Source: Paenibacillus lactis
Lineage (GTDB): Bacteria > Bacillota > Bacilli > Paenibacillales > Paenibacillaceae
Direction: 5' to 3'
Assembly (NCBI RefSeq): GCF_017873605.1
Contig: NZ_JAGGKI010000009.1
Span: 124,001-188,000, forward strand
Length of the DNA stretch: 64,000 bases
Shown here: positions 50,918-60,642 of the stretch, piece after piece
How positions within the stretch are numbered: the first letter of the stretch is position 1
How the letters are laid out: each line of letters opens with the position of its first letter
The notes under the pieces: model-generated
What the model was told of the DNA's origin: nothing
The model's input: only the letters and a program-made list of their open reading frames with translations
Database searches by the model: none
Position numbers and translations under genes: made by a program

Positions 50918-52198
50918 CTACGGACTCACCACGATCGAAACAGCCAGCTGATTCCAATCGACATGCTCCTGGAGACGGCGGTTTACTTCTTCAAGCGTGA
51001 TCGATTCATAGACTGGCAGCACTTTAAACAGGTCGGCACCGCGGAACTGATAACGTGTAAATTCATGCGCAATGTTCTCAGGGGAATTGAGCATGCGCAG
51101 GTAACCGCCCATTTTTTTCTTGCGGGCCCGCTCGAAATCATCCTCCCGGAATCCGCTGGCCTTCAGCTTATCGACTTCTTCGCGGATGCGGGCAAGCAGG
51201 GCGTCCGGATCCTTCGTATCCCCGCCGACCGCGGAGAACGCATACTCCGGCGAGCTGTTGTATTCGTGCCCGAAGCTGTCCGAGATCAGGTCGTCTTCAT
51301 ACAGCTTCTGATACAGCTCGGTGCTCGCCCCGAACAGAAGATCCATCATCAGCTTGGTGGTCAAATCCCGGCGCAGCTGCTCCTCACCAGACAAGCCCGT
51401 CTCCTTCTCCTTGAAGCCGAACAGGCACTTCGGCAGCGATACCGCAAGCCGGCTCTCGCGCCGCTTCTCGGCGACCTCCGTCGGCTCAGGATCGAAAATA
51501 CGCTCAATCTTGCCCTGTTGATCATAAGATTTCCGCGCTTGGTTGGAACGGATCAAATTCATCGTCTCTTCCGGGTCCACCCCGCCGACCACGAACAGCA
51601 GCATATTGCTTGGATGATAGAATGCATTGTAACAGGTGTACAGGTCTTCCTTCGTGATCGTTCCGATGGACTCCACCGTGCCGGCAATATCAATATGAAC
51701 GGGATGCACCTTAAACATTGCCTCGATCAGCCCGAAATATACGCGCCAATCCGGGTTATCCTGGTACATATTGATTTCTTGGCCGATAATCCCCTTCTCC
51801 TTCTCGACGTTCTGGTCCGTAAAATAAGGGTTCTGAACGAAATCGATCAAGGTTTCCAGGTTTTCATGGATATGATCCGTAGCGGAGAATAGGTACACGG
51901 TCTGGTCAAAACTGGTGAAGGCGTTGGCGGAAGCTCCGTTGGAAGCAAATTTCGCAAAGATATCGCCCTCTGGCTCCTCGAACATTTTGTGCTCGAGAAA
52001 ATGCGCGATCCCGTCGGGCACCCGAACCTCAGCTGCTCCCTCCACCTTGAAGTGATTGTCCACCGAACCGTATTTGGTAGCGAAGGTCGCATAGGTTTTC
52101 TGGAATCCGGGCTTTGGCAGCACATAGACGCGCAGCCCGTTATCCATCACCTCGTAATACAGCGTCTCCTGCAGGTTGTCATAATGAATGCGTTCCAC
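50918..52198 (-). CDS. ymfH: M16 peptidase YmfH (active subunit)
   Basis: A 426-residue M16 zinc peptidase homologue with the inverted zinc motif HFLEH (HxxEH, residues 66-70) and a downstream Glu (about 145) in the KGIIGQEINMY context. Two M16 domains are present. GTG start 52198 with AAAGGAGG in the spacer. It follows an M16 homologue lacking HxxEH, which suggests an active/inactive heterodimer of the kind used to process peptides in other Bacillota. Substrate unknown. Confidence 0.93.
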   Translation of the reverse strand: MERIHYDNLQETLYYEVMDNGLRVYVLPKPGFQKTYATFATKYGSVDNHFKVEGAAEVRVPDGIAHFLEHKMFEEPEGDIFAKFASNGASANAFTSFDQTVYLFSATDHIHENLETLIDFVQNPYFTDQNVEKEKGIIGQEINMYQDNPDWRVYFGLIEAMFKVHPVHIDIAGTVESIGTITKEDLYTCYNAFYHPSNMLLFVVGGVDPEETMNLIRSNQARKSYDQQGKIERIFDPEPTEVAEKRRESRLAVSLPKCLFGFKEKETGLSGEEQLRRDLTTKLMMDLLFGASTELYQKLYEDDLISDSFGHEYNSSPEYAFSAVGGDTKDPDALLARIREEVDKLKASGFREDDFERARKKKMGGYLRMLNSPENIAHEFTRYQFRGADLFKVLPVYESITLEEVNRRLQEHVDWNQLAVSIVVSP

Positions 52199-52201
52199 GG
52201 G

Positions 52202-53482
52202 CTATTCCTCCTTTTGACCTTTCAGGAAGTAAATCGTGTCCAGTGAAAATGCGGAGGCCGCCTGCTTCACATCATCCGCGGACATGCGATCCACCTGATC
52301 GAGAAGCTCATCCGGCGTGCGCTCCTTGCCGGACAGCTGGCGGTTGAAATCATAGGCGATCATCTCGAAGGCCGAATCCTGCATTTCCTTGATCACGTTC
52401 CGGATCATGGCCTTCGTCTGGGACATCTCGATATCCGTAATGGCGCCTTGCGCCATATCATCCAGCTGCTTGCGGATGATATCCACCGCTTTGTCAAAAT
52501 TTTGAACCTCAATGCCGGACTGGATCGTGGCGATGCCTTTAAGCCCGTCATAGCGGGAAGAGGCGTAATAAGCGAGGCTTGCCTTCTCGCGCACGTTGAC
52601 GAACAGCTTCGAATGCGGATATCCGCCAAGAATGCCGTTGTAAAGAAGGGCTGCGGCATACTCGTCGTCCCCGTACGTGATGGTGCTGCGGAGCCCCATG
52701 TTCAGCTTGCCCTGGTTAATGTCCAGCTGCTCGATGACCGTTTGGGTATCTCTAGCCGCCGCGCGCGTAACCGAAGGCTTGTAATCCTTGGTCTGCGTCC
52801 GGTCCAGCTTGAAGTGCTCCTCCACAAGCTTCTTTACTTCATCAAGGGTGGTATCGCCAACCACGTACAAATCAAGCACCGACTCATCCAGCCATTTCCG
52901 GTAAGCCTGATAAAGCCCATCCGGCGTGATTCCTTCGAGATCCTTGCGTTCTCCCAAAGGATGCAAACGGTAAGGCTCATCCTTGCACATTACCTCGATG
53001 CAGCGCTCGGCGGCGTAGCGGATTTTATCATTCACGATGGATTCGAGCTTCTTCCTTACGGTATCGCGCTCGGTCTGCACGTATTCTTTGCGGAATGCGC
53101 CGTTCTCGAGCACCGGCTCCGTAAACGCCTCGCCTAAAAATGCAAACGAAGAAGAAAGCAGGCTCTCCGGGCTGTTTACGAACGAATCGTTAATCGTGTC
53201 CATCCGGAAGTGAACGATCTGATAATCGCCCCGTTTATAAATATCGAAGCCAAAGCCGGCTCCATACAGCTGCTCAAGGCGTTCCCGGAACGCTCTGGTC
53301 TCGGGATAGGATACGGTTCCCCGGCGCAGCACGAATGGCGTCAGCGCGGTCGTTGTGACGGTATCTTCAGCTAAAGGGCTTCCGGCGTAAAGCGATATCG
53401 CAAATGTCTTGAATCGGCGCGTAGGCAGCACGTGGATCCGCATTCCACCGGCTGTGCCGTGTTCAAATTCGGTTTTCGTCAA
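52202..53482 (-). CDS. ymfF: M16 peptidase homologue YmfF (inactive subunit)
   Basis: A 426-residue M16-fold protein. At the expected catalytic position it reads ALTPFVLRRGTVSYPETR, so HxxEH is absent and the protein should not bind zinc. The C-terminal half keeps the family pattern (GGYPHSKLFVNVREKASLAYYASSRYDGLKGI). TTG start 53482 preceded by AAGG. It ends 3 bases before ymfH, so both are cotranscribed and probably form a pair. Confidence 0.92.
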   Translation of the reverse strand: MTKTEFEHGTAGGMRIHVLPTRRFKTFAISLYAGSPLAEDTVTTTALTPFVLRRGTVSYPETRAFRERLEQLYGAGFGFDIYKRGDYQIVHFRMDTINDSFVNSPESLLSSSFAFLGEAFTEPVLENGAFRKEYVQTERDTVRKKLESIVNDKIRYAAERCIEVMCKDEPYRLHPLGERKDLEGITPDGLYQAYRKWLDESVLDLYVVGDTTLDEVKKLVEEHFKLDRTQTKDYKPSVTRAAARDTQTVIEQLDINQGKLNMGLRSTITYGDDEYAAALLYNGILGGYPHSKLFVNVREKASLAYYASSRYDGLKGIATIQSGIEVQNFDKAVDIIRKQLDDMAQGAITDIEMSQTKAMIRNVIKEMQDSAFEMIAYDFNRQLSGKERTPDELLDQVDRMSADDVKQAASAFSLDTIYFLKGQKEE

Positions 53483-53566
53483 GGTCCTTATCCCCTTACT
53501 TCGTGGATTGTCATTGCCATAATTTACTCATCATTTATCGTTCATTCTAACCCATTGCAAAGTGAA

Positions 53567-53597
53567 GAAGCAACCGAAGACAGGTCCCCGGTTGCTT
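53567..53597 (-). terminator. Terminator of sleB
   Basis: AAGCAACCG (53568-53576) pairs with CGGTTGCTT (53589-53597). The minus strand continues CTTCACTTT. Confidence 0.6.
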
Positions 53598-53607
53598 GTA
53601 AAACGGC

Positions 53608-54438
53608 TTACATACAGAAGATATGCTGTCCGATGGTCTTGACCTGAGGCCGTGTCCAGATCCAAGGCGATGTCGCCGTTTTCGGGTTAAAGTAATAGAG
53701 ACAGCCGCCGGTCGGATCCCAACCGTTGATGGCCTGGATCACCGCTTTTCTGGCATTTTCGTTCGGCTCGAGCCAAATTTGCCCGTCCGCGACGGCCGTG
53801 AATGCCCGCGGCTGAAAAATAACCCCGTGCGGCGTATTCGGGAAGCTTGGCGACTTGACCCGGTTTAAAATAACGGCTGCAACGGCAACCTGGCCCTCGA
53901 ATGGTTCGCCCCGGGCCTCCCCATATACCGCGTTGGCCATGATCTTAATGTCATTTTCAGATAAACCCATCGTATTCGAAGAGGCCAGGTTGTTGTCTCC
54001 CCCGCCGCCTGCATTCCCTGCATTCCCAGCATTCCCTCCGGCTCCGGCTCCGGCATTGCCGCCGCCCCCTTCATGAAGCTTCGGCTCCGTCGGCTTAAAA
54101 TCCTTCGTTGCATTGTACAGCTTCAGCTTGACCTTCGGTCCGACGATGCCGTCTACCTTCATTCCGAATTCGGATTGGAACCATTTCACCGCTCCCAACG
54201 TTTTGGAGCCGAATACGCTGTCGATTTTTCCATAATAAAAGCCCAAATGCTTTAGACGGCCCTGCAGCTCATATACATCCTCGCCATAGGAGCCGAATTT
54301 GATCGTTTGCTGGCTGAAAGTGGGTATCGCATCCTGTACTGCCGGATTGTCGTCTGCATGAAGGGTGCCTTGCGCGAATACCGTGCCTGATAACAGAATC
54401 GCCGTGCTTATCATAATCAAGATTCTCGAGTTTTTCAT
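53608..54438 (-). CDS. sleB: Spore cortex-lytic enzyme SleB-like
   Basis: A 276-residue secreted cell wall hydrolase. Signal peptide (KNSRILIMISTAILLSGTVFAQG), a peptidoglycan-binding domain with YGEDVYELQGRLKHLGFYYG...VDGIVGPKVKLKLY (about 45-105), a Gly/Asn-rich linker, and a SleB hydrolase domain with MANAVYGEARGEPFEGQVAVAAVILNRV (catalytic Glu in GEARGE) and PQVKTIGQHIFC. It degrades cortex peptidoglycan during germination or acts as a general lytic transglycosylase. ATG 54438 with AAAGGTAG upstream. The usual partner ypeB is not next to it. Confidence 0.9.
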   Translation of the reverse strand: MKNSRILIMISTAILLSGTVFAQGTLHADDNPAVQDAIPTFSQQTIKFGSYGEDVYELQGRLKHLGFYYGKIDSVFGSKTLGAVKWFQSEFGMKVDGIVGPKVKLKLYNATKDFKPTEPKLHEGGGGNAGAGAGGNAGNAGNAGGGGDNNLASSNTMGLSENDIKIMANAVYGEARGEPFEGQVAVAAVILNRVKSPSFPNTPHGVIFQPRAFTAVADGQIWLEPNENARKAVIQAINGWDPTGGCLYYFNPKTATSPWIWTRPQVKTIGQHIFCM

Positions 54439-54589
54439 GCTGCGCTCTACCTTTCTCTTATGGTTTAACAAGCCTCGCTAACGTATATTATGACAAGCCT
54501 GCCATGTTCCTATGCACCTGATGAACCTTGGGCACGGAGCTGTATCGATGGGAGGAACATTTCGTGCAGCAGGATGCTTTTTCACGACA

Positions 54590-54636
54590 AAAAGGGTGCC
54601 CGCGTGATCAAATGATCATTACGAGCACCCATTTTT
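54590..54636. terminator. Terminator of the uronate operon
   Basis: GGGTGC (54594-54599) pairs with GCACCC (54625-54630) around an inner TGATCA/TGATCAT stem; flanked by AAAAA and TTTTT, so it can act on both strands. Confidence 0.8.
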
Positions 54637-54677
54637 AACGCAAATTAACACCATATACGCAAATCATGACCATTGCT

Positions 54678-55799
54678 TCATCCATGAAGCGATTCGCTTT
54701 GATCCAGCTCGACGCATGCCATGACAAGAGCGCCTACCCCGTGAAGGTCATTTTCGCAGCGGTCCCTCTGCACGTAATGCCTGTAATCGCCGACGCCTGT
54801 CCCGATACAAATATCGGGCATGATCAGCTGACCCCGTTCATTGTAGTATACCGCATCGACCAGTCCCTGGTACCCGCGCCGAGCATGCTCCAGGCACGAA
54901 GAATCCAGATGGCCCAGCCGCACGCCCTTTGCCAGTGTATACACAAAGAGGCTTGAGCATGACGTTTCCAGCCAATTATCCGGCTCCCCTCCTTTATCCA
55001 GCACCTGATACCATAGTCCGCTCGCCGGGTCCTGGCAGCCAACGAGAGCCTTGCATAAGTCGCGCAGCACCGGTATAAGCGTTGCCCTTCCCGCATGATC
55101 CTCAGGGAGCATATCAAGAAATTCGACAAGCGATAGCGCATACCATCCCACGGACCGCCCCCAATATTCGGGCGATTGGCCTGTGGCCGGATCGGCCCAC
55201 GGCATATGCCTGCTCTCATCCCATGCATGGTAATACAAGCCGCTCGCTTCATTCCGCGTATTTTTTCGCATCAGCTGCTCCTGATACAGCACTTCATCAT
55301 ACAAATGCGGCTGCCCGTATTGCTGTCCGTATTTCATCGTAAACACGCCGCCCATGTACAGCCCGTCAAGCCACATCTGGTAAGGATACCGGTCCTTATG
55401 CCAATATCCTCCCTCGGTCGTCCGGTTCAAGGCAGACTGCAGGCGAAGCAGCTTATCCGCCGCTGCCTTGTATTTGCGCTCTGGCTTGATCGCGTCCAGC
55501 TCCAGCAGCAGCAGGCCGGCCTGAACGGAATCCAGCTCGCCGCGGTCCAGCAGTACATTCCCGTTTGTATCGACGAGATGATCGACATAACCTTTTATAT
55601 ATTCCAAATATCGCGCTTCTCCGCATCTCCTCCAGAGCTGGAACATTCCCGTCAGAAACACGCCCTGATGGTAATGCCATCTCCCGGCAGGCGGGAGCTC
55701 CTCAGGGGAAAATGTCTCCATGATGGAACGGCAGGCCTCGATGCCAAGCCGGAGTGGTGTAATGTCTGCGGGCGCTTTGTGCTGCGTTTGATTGGACAT
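54678..55799 (-). CDS. GH105 unsaturated rhamnogalacturonyl hydrolase
   Basis: A 373-residue (alpha/alpha)6-barrel glycoside hydrolase of family 88/105, similar to YteR/YesR. It cleaves unsaturated galacturonyl residues from rhamnogalacturonan fragments. The catalytic Asp is in YQMWLDGLYMGG (about residue 143), with HYHQGVFLTGMF near 42 and RSVGWYALSLVEFLDMLP near 211. It lacks a signal peptide, so it acts on imported oligosaccharides. Last gene of the uronate block; its product feeds UxaC after ring opening. Confidence 0.92.
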   Translation of the reverse strand: MSNQTQHKAPADITPLRLGIEACRSIMETFSPEELPPAGRWHYHQGVFLTGMFQLWRRCGEARYLEYIKGYVDHLVDTNGNVLLDRGELDSVQAGLLLLELDAIKPERKYKAAADKLLRLQSALNRTTEGGYWHKDRYPYQMWLDGLYMGGVFTMKYGQQYGQPHLYDEVLYQEQLMRKNTRNEASGLYYHAWDESRHMPWADPATGQSPEYWGRSVGWYALSLVEFLDMLPEDHAGRATLIPVLRDLCKALVGCQDPASGLWYQVLDKGGEPDNWLETSCSSLFVYTLAKGVRLGHLDSSCLEHARRGYQGLVDAVYYNERGQLIMPDICIGTGVGDYRHYVQRDRCENDLHGVGALVMACVELDQSESLHG

Positions 55800-55820
55800 C
55801 TCTACTTCCTCCCTTTAGAG

Positions 55821-55935
55821 GTTGTTCAAAAAGTCATCTTTGATCACGAAGCGAATCAAAGTAACCCGGCATCGAATCTTGAATTCAGCCGGGCCGAAGC
55901 ATAAGCTTCAGTGTTGAAAAACCGGACTTTTGAAC
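55821..55935. repeat. MITE-like inverted-repeat element
   Basis: A 115-base unit between the GH105 gene and uxaA begins GTTGTTCAAAAAGTC (55821-55835) and ends GGACTTTTGAAC (55924-55935), which is its inverted copy less one T. An inner CCCGGC (55865-55870) / GCCGGG (55888-55893) stem lies between. It carries no ORF. The form is that of a small non-autonomous insertion; copies elsewhere would confirm it. Confidence 0.5.
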
Positions 55936-55980
55936 TCGCTCTTTAAATGATCTGCTTGAGCTGAACATCAGAATACCGGT

Positions 55981-57504
55981 TTACAGAATAACGCCATCCT
56001 TGAAGATGGAGATTTCCCGGAAGCCGCCCATTTCGTTATGTGTCCGCCGCACCCCCGAGGCCAGCTGAAGGATCTGATCGGTCAATGCCTCCTCGAGCTC
56101 TTCCATACGGGCTCCTTCCACCAATGTTCCCGCATTGAAATCGATCCAATGGGGCTTACGGGCGGCGAGCTCCGAATTCGTAGAAATCTTTACCGTTGGC
56201 ACTGGCCCGCCGAACGGCGTTCCTCTTCCCGTCGTGAAGAGCACGAGATGCGCTCCGGCCGCTGCAAGCGCCGTAACGGACACCAAATCATTGCCGGGAG
56301 CCTGAATCAGGTTCAATCCCGGGCGGCTAGACCTTTCGCCATATGGCAGGACAGCGGAAACGATGGCCGTTCCCCCCTTCTGCGTGCATCCCAGTGATTT
56401 TTCCTCCAACGTGGTTATGCCGCCGTCTTTGTTACCAGGGGAAGGATTTTCATAGATTTGCTGGCCATGGGAAATGAAGTACTGCTTGAAATCATTAATG
56501 AGCGACGTTATCTCTTGGAATACCTGCTCATTTTCCGCCCGTTCCATCAGGATCGTCTCCGCGCCGAACATTTCGGGCACCTCCGTCAGCAGCGCAGTGC
56601 CGCCTGCCGCCGTTACCCAATCCGCGATCCGGCCGGCTAGAGGGTTGGCGGTAATGCCGGAAAGCCCGTCGGAACCGCCGCATTTAAGCCCGATCTTCAG
56701 CAGCGACAACGGAAGCTCGGAACGCTGATAGCCCTCGGCATAATTCACAAGCTCCTCGATCATCGCCAGCCCGGATGCAAGCTCGTCTTCTACGTCCTGT
56801 GCACGCATGTATCGGACTCTGTCCGGCTCGTCTTCACCGATTAACGCCTGCATCTGGTCAATTTGATTGTTTTCGCAGCCCAATCCGACGATCAGCACGC
56901 CTGCGGCATTGCCGTGCCGCGCCAAGGAAGCAAGGAGGCGCTGGGTATGGGCCAGATCGTCCCCGAGCTGGGAACAACCGTACGGATGCGGGAAATGGTA
57001 AACCCCGTCAATTCCTCTACCGCGAAACTGCTGGTCTGCCATCCGGGCGAGCTGCTCGCAGGTTTTATTGATGCAGCCGACGGTATTAATGATCCAAATT
57101 TCGTTGCGGATGCCGGCTTCGCCATTCCTGCGCAAATAGCCCTGGAACGTTGGCCCCGCTTGGGCCGGATTGCCCGCCGGAACGAATGGCGGATCGCTTG
57201 TACGGCCAGGCGTATATTGGTACTCCACCTCGCCGGCAAGTCCCGTCTTTAAATTATGCGTATGGACCCACGCCCCGGGTAAAATAAGCTGCGATGCCTT
57301 GCCGATGGAATAGCCGTACTTCAACACCGAGCGGTCCTTCTCGATGACCCGAAGCGCCACTTTATGTCCCTTCGGCACATCCTCGGCTAACTCGATAGCA
57401 TGCTCTTTCCCATTGATGGTGACTACGGCATGTGCACCCGCCGTTAAAGGACGGAGCGCAACCCCTACATCATCTTTAGGGTGAAGGATAATTAAATCGG
57501 TCAT
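55981..57504 (-). CDS. uxaA: Altronate dehydratase
   Basis: A 507-residue UxaA dehydratase, full-length with both the N-terminal SAF-like domain (residues 1-90, VHTHNLKTGL) and the large catalytic domain (VGCINKTCEQLARM, YGCSQLGDDLAHTQRLLASLARHGNAAG, GLGCENNQIDQM, GLKCGGSDGLSGITANP). It converts D-altronate to 2-keto-3-deoxy-gluconate with Fe2+. Its ATG overlaps the uxaB stop (ATGA), so it is coupled to uxaB. GGAG lies 11 bases upstream. Confidence 0.95.
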   Translation of the reverse strand: MTDLIILHPKDDVGVALRPLTAGAHAVVTINGKEHAIELAEDVPKGHKVALRVIEKDRSVLKYGYSIGKASQLILPGAWVHTHNLKTGLAGEVEYQYTPGRTSDPPFVPAGNPAQAGPTFQGYLRRNGEAGIRNEIWIINTVGCINKTCEQLARMADQQFRGRGIDGVYHFPHPYGCSQLGDDLAHTQRLLASLARHGNAAGVLIVGLGCENNQIDQMQALIGEDEPDRVRYMRAQDVEDELASGLAMIEELVNYAEGYQRSELPLSLLKIGLKCGGSDGLSGITANPLAGRIADWVTAAGGTALLTEVPEMFGAETILMERAENEQVFQEITSLINDFKQYFISHGQQIYENPSPGNKDGGITTLEEKSLGCTQKGGTAIVSAVLPYGERSSRPGLNLIQAPGNDLVSVTALAAAGAHLVLFTTGRGTPFGGPVPTVKISTNSELAARKPHWIDFNAGTLVEGARMEELEEALTDQILQLASGVRRTHNEMGGFREISIFKDGVIL

Positions 57505-59018
57505 GATTGCTTACGCTCCATTTCCTGAAGATTTCGGTGTACGCTCTGGACCAGCCCCGGAATATCGTTCAGCTTCTCGCCCCACAGCAGCTCCGAGCCC
57601 AAGATGGCATTCACCCGCTCGAGCCGGCTCCATTCCCCGCGGAGCTCCTTCTGCCACACGTCATGGAGAAACGCTAATGCGTCCGGATCGTCCCGGAGCA
57701 GCACCGGTTCGCCATCCAGACGGGTCCCGTGCCACTGATTATCGATCTGATGCGGCTCATAGAGCCTGATTAGCGACGACAGCGCCAGTGTGATTACGTC
57801 AGGGAGCTTGCCGTACTGATCCGCATAGCCCTTCAGGCCGGGGAGCAGCCGCACTCTGAATTTGGAAACGCTGTTCATGGCGATGTCGCCCAGCTTATGC
57901 CGGATAAAAGGGTTAAGGAACCGCTCCCAAACCGCATCGGCGTACAGCTTTGCGGATTCTGGAGGCAGCGGGACCAACGGGACGATTTCGTTCAGCATGG
58001 CTTCTCGAATCCGCGCTCCCCACATCGGGTGCTCAGCTGCCTCCCTGACCTCGCTTACACCGTGTAGCAGGCCGATCAGCGCCATTAATGTATGGGTCCC
58101 GTTCAGAATCCGCACCTTGCGGATCTGATAGGGAGACAGATCCGGAACCCATTCCACCTGCAGTCCAGCTGCTTTCAGCGGCAGCCTCCCGTCCAGAGAA
58201 GGATCCCCTTCAATCGCCCAGAAGTAATAAGGCTCTGCCGTATTCAGCAGTCGGTCCTCAAAGCCCCATTCGCGAAAATATTCCGGCGCATTGTCGGGAT
58301 ATCCGGTCACGATTCGATCGACCAGTGAATTCAGAAACATATTGCATTCGTCTAACCATTTCCTGAATGCGTCAGACAGTCCCCAATCGTCCGCATGCCG
58401 GAGCACAATCGCCTTCAAGGCGTCTCCGTTCCGCTCCAGCAGCTCGCACGGCATGATCATCAGGCCTTTGCCGGGATCTCCCCGGAAATGCTCGAACCGT
58501 CGATTCAGAAGCATAGTCAGCTTCCCGGGATAAGTGGCCGGCGGCTCGGAAGGAGTCCAAGGGATCTCCTCATAACAAATTCCGGCCTCGGTCGTATTGG
58601 ACACAATGAGATCAAGCTCTGGGTTTTCAGCCATCGACAGGAATGTCTCCCACTCCGAATAAGGATCGATAAATCTTGAAAATATGGAAATCAGCTGCCG
58701 TTCTTCGATTTCATGTCCGTTTTGAATTCCTTTGATCAGCAGCCCATAAATTCCGTCCTGATCGCGTAGCTGGTCCAGCTTATATTTACCACCCGGCCTC
58801 GGCTGGCTGACGGCCACGCTGCCCCGGAACAATCCCTGACGGTTGCACTCAAACAGCATCCAATCGATAAACCCTCTCAAAAAATTGCCTTCTCCAATCT
58901 GCAATGCTCTTACGGGATAACTGCGGGCATCCGTCTCCGGCTTTAGCTTCCCTGCCTCCCGCTGCTCCAGCGTATGGCGGTTAAGCAGCGGAAGCGTATC
59001 TTCACGCATCGTATCCAT
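57501..59018 (-). CDS. uxaB: Tagaturonate reductase (altronate oxidoreductase)
   Basis: About 505 residues, mannitol-dehydrogenase family: NAD-binding GEGNFLRGFIDWMLFECN (about 42-60) and the C-terminal catalytic part with VRILNGTHTLMALIGLLHG, then FLNPFIRHKLGDIAMNSVSKF (about 378-398, conserved Lys/His motif). It reduces D-tagaturonate to D-altronate. ATG 59018 is 7 bases from GAAGGAGC; ATG 59024 overlaps the uxaC stop. Middle gene of the uxaC-uxaB-uxaA chain. Confidence 0.93.
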   Translation of the reverse strand: MDTMREDTLPLLNRHTLEQREAGKLKPETDARSYPVRALQIGEGNFLRGFIDWMLFECNRQGLFRGSVAVSQPRPGGKYKLDQLRDQDGIYGLLIKGIQNGHEIEERQLISIFSRFIDPYSEWETFLSMAENPELDLIVSNTTEAGICYEEIPWTPSEPPATYPGKLTMLLNRRFEHFRGDPGKGLMIMPCELLERNGDALKAIVLRHADDWGLSDAFRKWLDECNMFLNSLVDRIVTGYPDNAPEYFREWGFEDRLLNTAEPYYFWAIEGDPSLDGRLPLKAAGLQVEWVPDLSPYQIRKVRILNGTHTLMALIGLLHGVSEVREAAEHPMWGARIREAMLNEIVPLVPLPPESAKLYADAVWERFLNPFIRHKLGDIAMNSVSKFRVRLLPGLKGYADQYGKLPDVITLALSSLIRLYEPHQIDNQWHGTRLDGEPVLLRDDPDALAFLHDVWQKELRGEWSRLERVNAILGSELLWGEKLNDIPGLVQSVHRNLQEMERKQS

Positions 59019-59020
59019 CG

Positions 59021-60448
59021 TCATGCTCCTTCTCTCGACTGTCCGAATCGGAAGTAGGCTTCTGCATTGTAATAGCAAATATCCTGGACAATTCCGCCCA
59101 GCCATGGCAGATCTGCCGGGGCTTCCCCTTTCGTGACCCAGTCTCCGATGAGATCGCACAGCACCCGCCGGAAGTATTCATGACGCGTATAGGACAGAAA
59201 GCTTCTGGAATCGGTCAGCATGCCGACAAAGCGGCTGAGCAGCCCCATATTTCCGAGCTTGCTCATCTGATCCATCATGCCGTCTTTCGTATCGTTGAAC
59301 CACCAGGCCGATCCGAACTGGATTTTCCCCGCAATTCCATCTCCCTGGAAGCTTCCGATGAGCGCAGCAAGAATGTCGTTGTCTCTAGGGTTCAATGAAT
59401 ACAGAATCGTTCTCGGAAGCGCTTGTTCTTGATCCAGGCGGTCCAATAAACGGACCAGCGGCTCGGCAATCAAGCCGTCGTGTATCGAATCATAACCGGT
59501 ATCCGGACCAAGCTGCCGGAACATCCGGGTGTTATTGTTCCGATGAGCGTTAATATGAAATTGCATCGCCCATCCCAGCTTTGCGTACATCCGACCCAGC
59601 TCAAGCAGTGTTGCGGTCTTGAACTGCTCTTCTTCTTCACGGGAAACCGGACGCCCTTCAAGCGCTTTCAAAAAGATGTCTGCGACTTGACGCTCCGTTG
59701 CTTCGCGGTACGGCACAAAGTCGAGGGCATGATCCGAAACCCGTCCCCCAACCGAATGGAAAAATTGTACCCGATCCGACAACGCCTCCAAAAATTCGGT
59801 GTAGCTTCCAATGTCCTTCCCGCACCGCTCCGACAGCTGCTTCACCCAGCCCGTGAAGGTCGGACGGTTGATTTCAAGCGCCTTGTCCGGCCGGAAGGAA
59901 GGCAGCATCTGAAACCGGCTTTCCCCTTCTTGCGCTAGCTTGATATGGTATTCCAGGGAATCCGCCGGATCATCCGTCGTGCACACCACTTTCACCCCAC
60001 TTGAAGCGATGAGCCCCCGTGTCGTGAAATCATCCTCCATTAAACGCGCATTGGCCGCTTCCCATATACGCGGCGCATTTTGCTCATTGATGATCTCCTG
60101 AATCCCGAACAACCGCCGCAGCTCCAGATGGGACCAATGGAATAACGGATTGCCGAGGGTTTTGGGAACCGTTTTCGACCAGGCAAGGAATCGGTCATAG
60201 TCCTGAACGCCTTCTCCTCCGGTGATATGGGCCTCATCTATGCCATTGGCCCGCATGGCCCGCCATTTGTAGTGGTCTCCGTTGATCCATGCCTCGGTCA
60301 AATTGCCGAACCTGTGGTTGTCGTAAATCATTTGCGGATTTAAGTGACAGTGGTAGTCGATGATCGGCATGTTCTTCGCATAATTATGGTATAAGTTCTG
60401 GGCTGTCTCGCTGTTCAACAAAAAATGCTCATCCATAAATGCCTTCAA
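59021..60448 (-). CDS. uxaC: Glucuronate/galacturonate isomerase
   Basis: About 475 residues, amidohydrolase-fold uronate isomerase that turns D-galacturonate into D-tagaturonate or D-glucuronate into D-fructuronate. Metal-binding IDYHCHLNPQ (HxH, about 30-39), TDDPADSLEYH, a QFHINAHRNNN segment (about 312-322), and a C-terminal YSLNPRDNDI region with SFLSYTRHEYFRR. TTG 60448 is chosen because KAFMDEHFLL then aligns with the family start and AGGTG precedes it; the frame opens at ATG 60487. Divergent from an AraC regulator. Confidence 0.93.
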   Translation of the reverse strand: MKAFMDEHFLLNSETAQNLYHNYAKNMPIIDYHCHLNPQMIYDNHRFGNLTEAWINGDHYKWRAMRANGIDEAHITGGEGVQDYDRFLAWSKTVPKTLGNPLFHWSHLELRRLFGIQEIINEQNAPRIWEAANARLMEDDFTTRGLIASSGVKVVCTTDDPADSLEYHIKLAQEGESRFQMLPSFRPDKALEINRPTFTGWVKQLSERCGKDIGSYTEFLEALSDRVQFFHSVGGRVSDHALDFVPYREATERQVADIFLKALEGRPVSREEEEQFKTATLLELGRMYAKLGWAMQFHINAHRNNNTRMFRQLGPDTGYDSIHDGLIAEPLVRLLDRLDQEQALPRTILYSLNPRDNDILAALIGSFQGDGIAGKIQFGSAWWFNDTKDGMMDQMSKLGNMGLLSRFVGMLTDSRSFLSYTRHEYFRRVLCDLIGDWVTKGEAPADLPWLGGIVQDICYYNAEAYFRFGQSREGA

Positions 60449-60642
60449 TGGGTTCACCTGCCATCTCTTTAGATTACTTCTAATCATACGGCATCATCGG
60501 TTGTATTTCTTCACGTTTATTGCTTACTTCGTTTAAAAATCAACATATCTTGCTTTTTTATTCCCGGCCCGCCTGATAGAATTAGAATTAAGATGATGAA
60601 ACCCAAAAACTGACCGGATATTCAATAGGAGGGCACAGCGAT

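Noticed and set aside
50606..51892. A 428-codon open frame on the plus strand
   Set aside because: It is fully antisense to ymfH and ymfI, has no ribosome site and its translation is rich in His/Arg/Leu as expected for a shadow of a G+C-rich coding strand.
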